From the NCBI GenBank assembly GCA_900319895.1, contig ONQK01000027.1, positions 1-11,873 of the forward strand: a DNA stretch of 11,873 nucleotides, read 5' to 3'. The position numbers were made by a program, and so were the translations under genes. The stretch comes from an uncultured Prevotella sp. GTDB lineage: Bacteria > Bacteroidota > Bacteroidia > Bacteroidales > Bacteroidaceae. The notes beneath the pieces are model-generated. The model searched no databases, was not told the origin of the DNA, and saw nothing but the letters and a program-made list of their open reading frames with translations. This document shows, one piece after another, positions 1 through 5,095 of this stretch. Each line of letters starts with the position of its first letter. Position 1 is the stretch's first letter.

Positions 1-1066
1 CGTTGCCCATCGTCTTGCGGGCGAAATTCTCGATTTCCCTCGTTTCGGCCTCAGCCTTCGGGGTGTATTCCTTGATGAGTTGTTTCAAGAAAGAATAGCC
101 GTTTTCGGGCGTTTTCGCCATCGTTTTCTCGAGCGAATAGGCGGCGTAGTTCTGATAGCCCATCAGTTCGCCTGCCTCGGCGCGAAGTTTGGCGACTTCA
201 GCCACGATGTCGAATGTGCTGAACTGGCGGGTGCCGTCGGCGCGATGGCGCGAAGCCTCATAGACGCGCTTGCGCAGGTTGCGGTTGTCGAGGCTCGCGA
301 GGATGGCCTGCTGCGTGGTGTTGCTGATGACGATGCAGTAAGGTGCCTTTCCACCGCGGCTTTCAGCGTCTTTCTTGCATTGTGCGATGGTTGCAGTACT
401 CAATCCGGCAAGTTCCTTCTCTGTGTTCACCCAAATCAGCGAGCTGTTGGTGGCTTCGGGCAGCATGTCGCCCCACTGCTGCTGCAATTCGGCGATGCGC
501 AGGTTGATTTGCTTCATGCGTTCCTTCTTCTCGCCCGTGAGCAGCGCACCCGAGCGCACGAAACGCTTGTAAACGACCTCTGTCAAGCGTTTGTCTTCGC
601 CCTTGAGCTTCTTGAACTCCTTGTCATAGACGTATTTGATGCGCTTGAATAACTTTTCGTTGAAGTTGATTTCATTGTCGAGTTCAGTCAGCATCGGCAT
701 TATTTTCCGCTCAGTTTCAGCGATGACAGGCGTTTTATCGGCATTGGCGATGCCGTCAAACACGTTCACGATGTAGTCGAGCAGCACACCGCTCTTCTCG
801 AGCGCCAAAATCGTGTTCTCGAAAGTTGCCTTCTTCTTGTTGTTCACGATGCTGTTGATTTCCTCGCGGTTCTGCTGAACAGCATACTCAATTGCTGGCA
901 AATAGTCCGTTTCCTTGATTTTACTAAAATCTGGTGCACCGAAAGTCAAGGCACTTTTCCGCAACAACGGATTGTCTTGTGCTCCCACGCCCGTTGTGGC
1001 AGCGCAAACCGGTTGCATCATCATTGAAGCAACCCCTAATGTCAGTAATGTCTTTTTGAATTTCAT
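1..1066 (-). CDS. dcp: M3-family peptidyl-dipeptidase (Dcp type), N-terminal half
   Basis: Partial gene: about 355 codons are visible and the reading frame runs off the left edge. The ATG at 1064-1066 opens a signal-peptide-like stretch (MKFKKTLLTLGVASMMM, then PVCA), so the product is probably exported to the periplasm. The mature part (NPLLRKSALTFGAPDFSKIK, then TDYLPAIEYA) is the standard start of Bacteroidales peptidyl-dipeptidases, and the helical region that follows (TFENTILALEKSG; TGEKKERMKQINLRIAEL) fits the M3 N-terminal domain. Family members are about 690-720 residues. They are zinc metallopeptidases that remove C-terminal dipeptides or cut short peptides. The HExxH zinc site lies beyond the window, so catalytic competence cannot be judged. 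Oligopeptidase A is the closest alternative; the export signal and N-terminus favour Dcp. It appears monocistronic at its 5' end. Confidence 0.88.
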   Translation of the reverse strand, partial: MKFKKTLLTLGVASMMMQPVCAATTGVGAQDNPLLRKSALTFGAPDFSKIKETDYLPAIEYAVQQNREEINSIVNNKKKATFENTILALEKSGVLLDYIVNVFDGIANADKTPVIAETERKIMPMLTELDNEINFNEKLFKRIKYVYDKEFKKLKGEDKRLTEVVYKRFVRSGALLTGEKKERMKQINLRIAELQQQWGDMLPEATNSSLIWVNTEKELAGLSTATIAQCKKDAESRGGKAPYCIVISNTTQQAILASLDNRNLRKRVYEASRHRADGTRQFSTFDIVAEVAKLRAEAGELMGYQNYAAYSLEKTMAKTPENGYSFLKQLIKEYTPKAEAETREIENFARKTMGN

Positions 1067-1112
1067 ATTGTTACTTTTGGTTCTAGAATTAATAATTCGA
1101 ATTTTACTGCCG

Positions 1113-1120
1113 CAAATTTA
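1113..1120 (-). promoter_or_regulatory. Candidate -7 box for the M3 peptidase
   Basis: On the minus strand this reads TAAATTTG, an exact match to the Bacteroidetes TAnnTTTG box. It implies a start near 1106 and a leader of about 40 nt before the ATG at 1066. No TTG lies 19-21 bases upstream (the place is occupied by GCC), so only half of the promoter is supported. Confidence 0.5.
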
Positions 1121-1175
1121 CAAAATAGATTATAAAAACCGGCTATTTTTGGTCAAAAAGATTGTTTTTTATGCA

Positions 1176-1703
1176 CTATTCTTTCACCATCCGATACCCC
1201 ATGCGTTTCAGTTGAACGGCCGCGCCCATGCGGTAAAGTTCATGTAAGCAGGCTACATAAGCCCGAAAAGCGGCTTTTGTGCCAGGCTCTATCTGCCTGC
1301 TCCTCAGGAAATGATAAACACGCTCAGCACTACTGCCTACTAGCTTGCGCACTCGCTCAACCTCGGCGTCATCGAGCAGCAACACTTGCTCACCAATATA
1401 GTCGTCCAGCTGGTCATAGCTCCGTTTGTCGCGCAAATAGGCATATAAATCGTCTATCTTGCCATAAATCTCCCACTCGTCGTCCCAAAGTCGGGCCACG
1501 GCCATACCGACATACATCATCCAGCCGAGCGAAACCGTTGGGAAATGCTCAAATTCCCGTATGCCATCGGCCAAATAGCCCATCACCACAGGTCGCCACT
1601 TTTCTTCCACGTCTGGACATTCGGGCAAACGCTCGTCCACCTCACCTATGCTCAATAGGAAATGGCATAATTCATCATGTAATTTCTCTTCAAATTGTTC
1701 CAT
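1176..1703 (-). CDS. Conserved Bacteroidales protein of unknown function (175 aa)
   Basis: I recognise the sequence as a soluble protein conserved in Bacteroidales, but know no assigned function. The start is set at the ATG 1701-1703 (MEQFEEKLHDELCHFLLSIG); an in-frame ATG 36 bases further upstream would add MGIGEFFIQLYV, which is unlike the conserved start. There is no signal peptide. The protein is acidic and helical, with landmarks CPDVEEKWRPVVMGYLADG (about residues 29-47), LGWMMYVGMAVARLWDDEWE (about 59-78) and GTKAAFRAYVACLHELYRMG near the C-terminus. These look like a compact all-helical domain. It lies downstream of the small secreted-protein gene at 1835-2230 on the same strand but is separated from it by a strong terminator, so it probably has its own promoter. 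No good TAnnTTTG box is visible in the 1704-1770 gap. Confidence 0.8.
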   Translation of the reverse strand: MEQFEEKLHDELCHFLLSIGEVDERLPECPDVEEKWRPVVMGYLADGIREFEHFPTVSLGWMMYVGMAVARLWDDEWEIYGKIDDLYAYLRDKRSYDQLDDYIGEQVLLLDDAEVERVRKLVGSSAERVYHFLRSRQIEPGTKAAFRAYVACLHELYRMGAAVQLKRMGYRMVKE

Positions 1704-1770
1704 AACATAAAGCTGTATAAAAAATTCTCCAATGCCCAACCCTCTTTTTAAGCAACCAGGCTGGCGTCAC

Positions 1771-1811
1771 AAGAAAAAAGCGAACCGTTACAACGTAAAA
1801 AACGGTTCGCT
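1771..1811 (-). terminator. Rho-independent terminator of the 1835-2230 gene
   Basis: An 11-bp perfect stem (AGCGAACCGTT at 1779-1789 with AACGGTTCGCT at 1801-1811) encloses an 11-nt loop. Read on the minus strand it is followed directly by TTTTTTCTT (1778-1771). It begins 24 bases past the stop of the secreted-protein gene. The orientation is clear because the U-run lies only on the minus-strand side. Confidence 0.85.
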
Positions 1812-1834
1812 GGTATGTTTTGAATGTACAGCCA

Positions 1835-2230
1835 CTAATTTTTCTTCTTGAAAATCCCTTTAAAGTAGCCGCCCACGGCCTTTCGCGCCCTGCTGGTTGC
1901 CTTTGCAATCGTATCACCGGCCGCCTGCAAATCGTTTGAAATGTTGTTGCCATGGTAGGCTAGCATTTTCTTTGCATATCGTCCTTTTAAATAGTTGTAT
2001 TCTCCGACCTGCGCGTCGTTGAGCTGGGGTTTCACCGCACGGTATCGGCGCACAAAGGTGCGCTGAATGGTTCCCAGCGAGTCGGCGACAGACTTGGTGA
2101 ATTGCGGATATTGTTCTACATTAGCGATAAAATGTCGATAGTCGGTCATAAATTGCAACGTATCGTTCTGCTGGGCATGTGCTGCCAAGATGCTGACACA
2201 AGCGATAAAAGTGACAAAAATCTTCTTCAT
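1835..2230 (-). CDS. Small secreted protein of unknown function (131 aa)
   Basis: The product starts with a typical signal peptide (MKKIFVTFIACVSILAAHA, probable cleavage before QQND), giving a mature protein of about 112 residues. The signal lacks a lipobox cysteine, so it is probably periplasmic rather than a lipoprotein. The mature part is mainly helical and Tyr/Arg/Lys-rich: YRHFIANVEQYPQFTKSVAD, then RRYRAVKPQLND and YNYLKGRYAKKMLAYHGN. It ends in a basic tail (GYFKGIFKKKN). The layout recalls small Bacteroidales exported helical proteins that have only DUF-level annotation; I do not assign a function. A complete promoter (2292-2322) and a strong terminator (1771-1811) bracket it, so it is a self-contained single-gene transcription unit. 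Confidence 0.8.
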   Translation of the reverse strand: MKKIFVTFIACVSILAAHAQQNDTLQFMTDYRHFIANVEQYPQFTKSVADSLGTIQRTFVRRYRAVKPQLNDAQVGEYNYLKGRYAKKMLAYHGNNISNDLQAAGDTIAKATSRARKAVGGYFKGIFKKKN

Positions 2231-2291
2231 TTCATTGTTTTTTATCCTGTTGTTATGCTTTTAAGGGCATTTGCAGGGATTACCATGGGCA

Positions 2292-2322
2292 CAAATGTAT
2301 GAAATAAAAGAGAAAAAGGCAA
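2292..2322 (-). promoter_or_regulatory. Bacteroidetes-type promoter of the 1835-2230 gene
   Basis: Minus strand: TTG (2322-2320), a spacer of exactly 20 bases, then TACATTTG (2299-2292). This matches TTG-N19-21-TAnnTTTG. Transcription would begin near 2285, giving a leader of about 55 nt before the ATG at 2230. Confidence 0.75.
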
Positions 2323-2447
2323 GAAATCCACTCACTTTTAGGTGTTTTTAAGTTAATAAAACAGAATTTGCAGCCTTTCTCCAGTCATGAAACCGCTTTT
2401 GGCTTGATGGTTTTTATGACAATGGAAGGAGAAAACATCCATTCACA

Positions 2448-2479
2448 TTTGAGAGATACAAAATATTTTCGTAAATTTG
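2448..2479 (+). promoter_or_regulatory. Promoter abutting the DUF1294 start codon
   Basis: TTTG at 2448-2451, a 20-base spacer, and TAAATTTG at 2472-2479 make a full match to the Bacteroidetes consensus. Transcription should begin about 5-8 bases after the -7 box, that is about 2484-2487, while the ATG is at 2486. The message should therefore be leaderless or nearly so. Confidence 0.75.
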
Positions 2480-2485
2480 CATCAA

Positions 2486-2758
2486 ATGAACCATCTTATT
2501 CTATTCTTGTTCTCCATCAATGTCGTCACGTTTGTTGCATACGGCATAGATAAATGGAAAGCGCGGAGAGGCGCCTGGCGAATCTCCGAGACGATGCTGC
2601 TCGCACTAGCTGCCTGTGGAGGAAGCATCGGGGCGTGGGGGGCCATGAGAACCTTTCACCACAAGACCTTGCACAAAAAGTTCAAATATGGTGTCCCTGC
2701 AATCCTGCTCCTGCAAACAGCGGCAACAATCTATCTGCTCATCCGCAATCACCCATGA
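2486..2758 (+). CDS. DUF1294 family small membrane protein (90 aa)
   Basis: The sequence carries the DUF1294 hallmarks in order: an N-terminal membrane segment (residues about 3-20), then YGIDKWKARRGAWRISE (19-35), a second hydrophobic stretch with the Gly-rich LAACGGSIGAWGAM (41-54), the basic motif FHHKTLHKKF (57-66), and a C-terminal membrane segment (about 69-86). Length is normal for the family. DUF1294 proteins are predicted inner-membrane proteins with no established function. The start is the ATG at 2486; an in-frame TTG at 2477 lies inside the -7 promoter box and cannot be on the transcript. The stop codon overlaps the next ATG (ATGA at 2755-2758), so the downstream acetyltransferase is probably translationally coupled. 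Confidence 0.88.
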   Translation: MNHLILFLFSINVVTFVAYGIDKWKARRGAWRISETMLLALAACGGSIGAWGAMRTFHHKTLHKKFKYGVPAILLLQTAATIYLLIRNHP

Positions 2759-3258
2759 ACCTGCACATTCGCCAATCAACCCTCGCCGACTTGCCCCAAC
2801 TCATGCAAATGGCGGACAACTCACGAAAAATCATGAGGGCAACAGGAAACATGCATCAATGGACCAACGGCTATCCATCGGAAGAGGTTTTCAGGAACGA
2901 CATCCAACACGGCAACAGCTATCTCATCGAAAACTCCGACAGGACCGCCGCCGCGACCTTTGCCTGCATCCCCTCGCCGGAACCCACTTATGCAAAGATT
3001 TACAAAGGCCAATGGCTCAACGACAGCCTGCCCTACTACATCATCCACCGCATTGCCACAATGCCTCAACAAAAAGGCATCTTCAAAGCCATCCTTGAGT
3101 ATTGCTGGACAAGAACCACCAACCTGCGCATCGACACACACCGCGACAACGCCATCATGCGGCATCTACTTCAAAAACACGGCTTCAAATACTGCGGAAT
3201 CATCCACTTGGAAAATGGCGACGAGCGACTGGCATACCAAAAAATCATGGAAAAATGA
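2755..3258 (+). CDS. GNAT family N-acetyltransferase (167 aa)
   Basis: Probable acetyl-CoA-dependent acetyltransferase of the GNAT fold; the substrate is unknown. The start MNLHIRQSTLADLPQLMQMA is the usual first strand and helix of GNAT proteins. MRATGNMHQWTNGYPSEE (about residues 25-42), YAKIYKGQWLND and YYIIHRIATMPQQKGIF belong to a Bacteroidetes subgroup. In that subgroup the acetyl-CoA loop is degenerate: QQKGIF stands where the classical Q/RxxGxG/A would be. LRIDTHRDNAIMRHLLQKHG, then FKYCGIIHLENGDERLAYQK, are the conserved final strands. The ATG overlaps the stop of the DUF1294 gene, so it is the second gene of a two-gene operon. It ends 8 bases before the convergent epimerase remnant, and no terminator hairpin is visible between them. 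Confidence 0.88.
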   Translation: MNLHIRQSTLADLPQLMQMADNSRKIMRATGNMHQWTNGYPSEEVFRNDIQHGNSYLIENSDRTAAATFACIPSPEPTYAKIYKGQWLNDSLPYYIIHRIATMPQQKGIFKAILEYCWTRTTNLRIDTHRDNAIMRHLLQKHGFKYCGIIHLENGDERLAYQKIMEK

Positions 3259-3266
3259 AACAAACG

Positions 3267-3765
3267 CTATTCTTTCGGTGACAACTGACGCAGCGTCCAC
3301 CTGATACCTTCTTCCAAACGAATAAAATTCCTTTTGCCCAGCAATTGCTCCCGCCTGACCGTACTGCCCACAAAGCGCTGCACATCGTAGCTGCGCGGCG
3401 CATTGGTGCGAACCGCAAACTGCAAGCCTTGGTTGCGGAGGAGACCGATTATATCTGTTATTTTGTTGGGTACGCCGGGGAGGATGTGAATGGTTTCCTG
3501 TAAAATTCTTTCGGATTGTAAAAGATTCATACACTGAATAATGGAGGCAACAGTATCATCGATGTGAGTGAAATCGATGATTTGCTCGCCTCCTTCAAGC
3601 ACCAGTTCACCGCCAACTTGCGCCGTGCGCACAAATTTTGGAATGACACGGTCGGGGATGTCATAGGCATTGCCATAGACGTTGGAAAAGCGAAGCACAC
3701 AATACCTTTTTAGCAACTGTCGGACAATACGCTCACCCTCAAGTTTATAGATACAGAAGCAGGCG
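3267..3765 (-). pseudogene. NAD-dependent epimerase/dehydratase, C-terminal fragment
   Basis: About 165 codons of an extended short-chain dehydrogenase of the nucleotide-sugar epimerase type. The recognisable part starts at YKLEGERIVRQLLKRY, which holds the Lys of the YxxxK active-site motif, and continues through CVLRFSNVYGN, IPKFVRTAQVGGELVLEGG and QIIDFTHIDDTVASII, the typical C-terminal half. Everything N-terminal to it is absent: the GxxGxxG NAD-binding Rossmann half, the catalytic Ser, and the proper spacing of the Tyr. Family members are about 310 residues, so half the gene is gone. The same frame stays open a short way upstream but encodes unrelated sequence with no ATG (TTG at 3797 is the first possible start). 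I call it a truncated, non-functional remnant of a surface-polysaccharide gene. Confidence 0.8.
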
Positions 3766-3780
3766 ATGCACAAATGGATT

Positions 3781-4024
3781 CTACGATTCGCTTGCAACGG
3801 TCTGAATGCGAGCGGTGTTGTAGCCCCCCTACACCTGCCATTCTGCTCCCATACTCAGGTTATACCGTGAAAACATGAAGCATAAAACGCACGAACTCTG
3901 TAACTTCCTGCTATACGGCCATCTTTGCATTTTCCCAAAGTATAATAGGAGCAACTTGGCGGTATCATTCTAGCCGCTTTACCTCCATGCTCAAACGTGC
4001 CACTAGTTCTTGATTATCAACAAG
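3781..4024 (-). pseudogene. Relic reading frame with three stops and a G-run frameshift
   Basis: Reading minus from 4024, one frame gives protein-like text broken by three stops: LVDNQELVARLSMEVKRLE, stop, YRQVAPIILWENAKMAV, stop, QEVTEFVRFMLHVFTV, stop, PEYGSRMAGVGG. A run of six G (minus strand, 3829-3824) then shifts the frame. Removing one G restores GGYNTARIQTVASES followed by a true stop at 3783-3781. The three stops are TGA, TAG and TAA, so codon reassignment is unlikely. The product is unrecognised. The segments may be the 3' part of the gene that begins at 4119, with a further frameshift near 4025-4035, but that is inference. It could also be chance coding character in non-coding DNA. 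Confidence 0.35.
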
Positions 4025-4119
4025 TGCAATTTATACAAATTGTGGTCGTGTACGTATGCGGGACACGCGAAGGCTTTACGGTCGCGGAATGCATAGATGG
4101 CGAGGATGTATTTTGCCAT
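4003..4119 (-). CDS. Small ORF of 38 codons, probably the broken start of a gene
   Basis: The ORF MAKYILAIYAFRDRKAFACP, then AYVHDHNLYKL, begins 7 bases after the stop of the 72-aa ORF, an operon-like spacing. Its start resembles the beginning of small non-structural proteins of microviruses (an xYxLAIYDxK pattern), which are normally about 80-110 residues, but the resemblance is short and weak. The last residues (HLLIIKN) look like an out-of-frame tail, and protein-like sequence continues in another frame from 4024, so the gene is probably frameshifted. It is too short to assign a function. Confidence 0.3.
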   Translation of the reverse strand: MAKYILAIYAFRDRKAFACPAYVHDHNLYKLHLLIIKN

Positions 4120-4126
4120 TTGAGAT

Positions 4127-4345
4127 TTATACTACAATTCGTCGTGTTTTGCGTAGTACTCGGTTACTAACTTGGACAATGATTCTTCTCAGTTTACGTA
4201 AGTTAGAGTCCGTTTCTTTGATGGTCAGAATATCGAAACATACACCCTCGTTGTTTTCGCAGTTCTCGAAGAAATAGAGATTTGGACTCAGTTGAGTTGG
4301 TTCTGAGGTTATTAAGTAGTTGCCTATTTGTTCTGCGCAATCCAT
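4127..4345 (-). CDS. Unrecognised small ORF (72 aa)
   Basis: ATG at 4345; product MDCAEQIGNYLITSEPTQLS, then PNLYFFENCENNEGVCFDIL and a basic C-terminus (RKLRRIIVQVSNRVLRKTRR). It has no signal peptide or membrane segment, an acidic strand-like first half and an Arg/Lys-rich helical tail. I do not recognise a family. It sits in the decay zone between a truncated glycosyltransferase and a truncated epimerase, reads the same way as both, and is followed 7 bases later by another small ORF. This suggests a piece of foreign DNA, possibly from a phage, that was inserted in a polysaccharide locus. The reading frame is intact, but there is no clear promoter or strong ribosome site. Confidence 0.4.
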   Translation of the reverse strand: MDCAEQIGNYLITSEPTQLSPNLYFFENCENNEGVCFDILTIKETDSNLRKLRRIIVQVSNRVLRKTRRIVV

Positions 4346-4381
4346 TCTCGTTTGTTTTAAGATTTGTAAGGTCTATTTTTC

Positions 4382-4600
4382 CTAAGTTATTGGATATATT
4401 GGTTCCATACTGTACCTAATATTTACGCCATCGCTCACCGAATCGGTAATCTGATACAACGGCAACGACTTGTCCTCAAATCTGCAAAAAACAAACACCT
4501 CGTTGTTCTTTGCGAGTTCGCGGGCGAGGTTGTATGTGTAAACTTCGCTCCCCGCCATATAATGCGGCGGATAGCCGTGGATTACTTGTAGTATTCGCAT
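4382..4600 (-). pseudogene. Glycosyltransferase family 4-like, N-terminal fragment
   Basis: The first 72 codons are the donor-fold N-terminus of a GT4-like glycosyltransferase: MRILQVIHGYPPHYMAGSEV, then YTYNLARELAKNNEVFVFCR, with the conserved Gly/Ser loop in strand 1 and the KNNEVFVF strand. The frame then meets TAG at 4384-4382 after GVNIRYSMEPIYPIT. A full enzyme has about 380-420 residues, and nothing of the rest is seen downstream. The start is set at 4600; an in-frame ATG at 4642 would add MKKYFKLNVSNDVF, which is not family-like and lies 2 bases from the U-run that ends the upstream RNA. Judged a truncated remnant of a capsule, LPS or O-antigen locus. Confidence 0.75.
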
Positions 4601-4643
4601 AAACACATCGTTTGAAACGTTAAGTTTAAAATACTTTTTCATT

Positions 4644-4868
4644 AAAAAACAGGCATGGAAAAGCGTGGGGACTAATACACCACTTCTTCATTGGAGGTCC
4701 TGAGAAAACCCTTAAACACGAATGTAATGATAGCAACCCACGCCGATGGCGTGAGAAACTATTACACCTTACTTGTGTTTAATCAGAAATTTCTCAGGTT
4801 TCCAATGACAAGTTACAGCATAACGCTTCTTTTCCAATATGTCTGGCATGCACACATTTTAGCGCATT
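4644..4868 (-). ncRNA. Structured ncRNA, 6S RNA-like rod (putative ssrS)
   Basis: Seen directly: after a complete promoter, the minus strand from 4845 to 4650 folds on itself into one rod. The helices, outermost first, are: 4845-4823 with 4666-4650 (UGGAAAAG-AA-GCGU against ACGCUUUUCCA, extended by CA/UG and CAG/CUG); 4813-4790 with 4707-4682 (ACUUgUCAUUGGA and CCUGAGAAA); 4782-4775 with 4719-4712 (UUAAACAC/GUGUUUAA); 4766-4761 with 4728-4723 (UGUAAU/AUUACA); and an apical hairpin 4753-4739 (CACGCC, loop AUC, GGCGUG). An asymmetric bubble of 9 and 15 nt separates the outer two helices. The closing helix ends exactly at U6 (4649-4644), as an intrinsic terminator would. Closing stem, bubble and bulged apical stem are the 6S RNA plan, which mimics an open promoter and binds RNA polymerase. 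That identity is inferred from shape only. Alternatives are a different regulatory RNA, a structured leader, or a palindromic mobile relic. Confidence 0.55.
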
Positions 4869-4874
4869 CCGATA

Positions 4875-4905
4875 CAAATATAACATTTTTTTTGATTACG
4901 AGCAA
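4875..4905 (-). promoter_or_regulatory. Promoter of the structured RNA
   Basis: Minus strand: TTG (4905-4903), a spacer of exactly 20 bases containing A8, then TATATTTG (4882-4875). It is a full match to the Bacteroidetes consensus with the same spacing as the best promoters in this window. Transcription would begin near 4868, about 23 nt before the closing helix of the RNA rod. Confidence 0.72.
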
Positions 4906-5003
4906 GTAAAACAGAAAAATTCATCTGTCTTTTCGTGTATTTTGACTATCAGCCAAGCGAAGTGGAAAAGAATCTTTAATGATTACAAAAAGAGGATGGG
5001 CTC

Positions 5004-5055
5004 AAAATGTAGTGAACCCCAGAAGTTTTCTGTCTAACTTCTGGGGTTCACTACA
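5004..5055 (-). terminator. Perfect 20-bp palindrome, probable terminator of the OmpP1/FadL gene
   Basis: The arms 5008-5027 and 5036-5055 are exactly complementary over 20 bases with an 8-nt loop (TTCTGTCT on plus). On the minus strand the stem is followed by TTTT (5007-5004), and it lies about 40 bases past the stop of the outer-membrane protein gene, so it can act as its terminator. The arm (TGTAGTGAACCCCAGAAGTT) resembles the terminal inverted repeats of many IS3-family elements. On the minus strand the loop extends this to AGACAG, which also fits such ends. A 4-base AAAT repeat flanks it (5005-5008 and 5055-5058) if the outermost T/A pair is counted as target. Confidence 0.65.
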
Positions 5056-5095
5056 AATAGCCACACCTTCCATATCAAATGATGTGAAAAACCGT

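Noticed and set aside
80..652. 190-codon open frame on plus in the peptidase region
   Set aside because: It lies antisense to the M3 peptidase, whose minus-strand translation is family-typical throughout.
1277..1705. 142-codon open frame on plus
   Set aside because: It is antisense to the conserved 175-aa protein; its composition is typical of a shadow frame.
3166..3534. Minus-strand frame overlapping the GNAT and epimerase ends
   Set aside because: It straddles two supported convergent genes in shadow frames and has no family features.
4056..4277. 73-codon open frame on plus in the decay zone
   Set aside because: It is antisense to the two small minus-strand ORFs, Arg-rich, with no start context or promoter.
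4689..4807. Inverted repeats flanking a phase-variable invertible promoter, as in Bacteroides capsule loci
   Set aside because: The interior is itself nested and self-complementary rather than carrying a promoter, and the promoter lies outside the repeats at 4875-4905. An RNA rod explains it better.
4691..4909. 72-codon open frame on plus
   Set aside because: It overlies the palindromic rod and the promoter of the minus-strand RNA; the product has no recognisable features and no promoter.
4908..4931. Small plus-strand hairpin (ACAGA with TCTGT) followed by CTTTT
   Set aside because: No plus-strand gene precedes it, the stem is about 5 bp with one bulge, and it lies just upstream of the -33 element of the RNA promoter.
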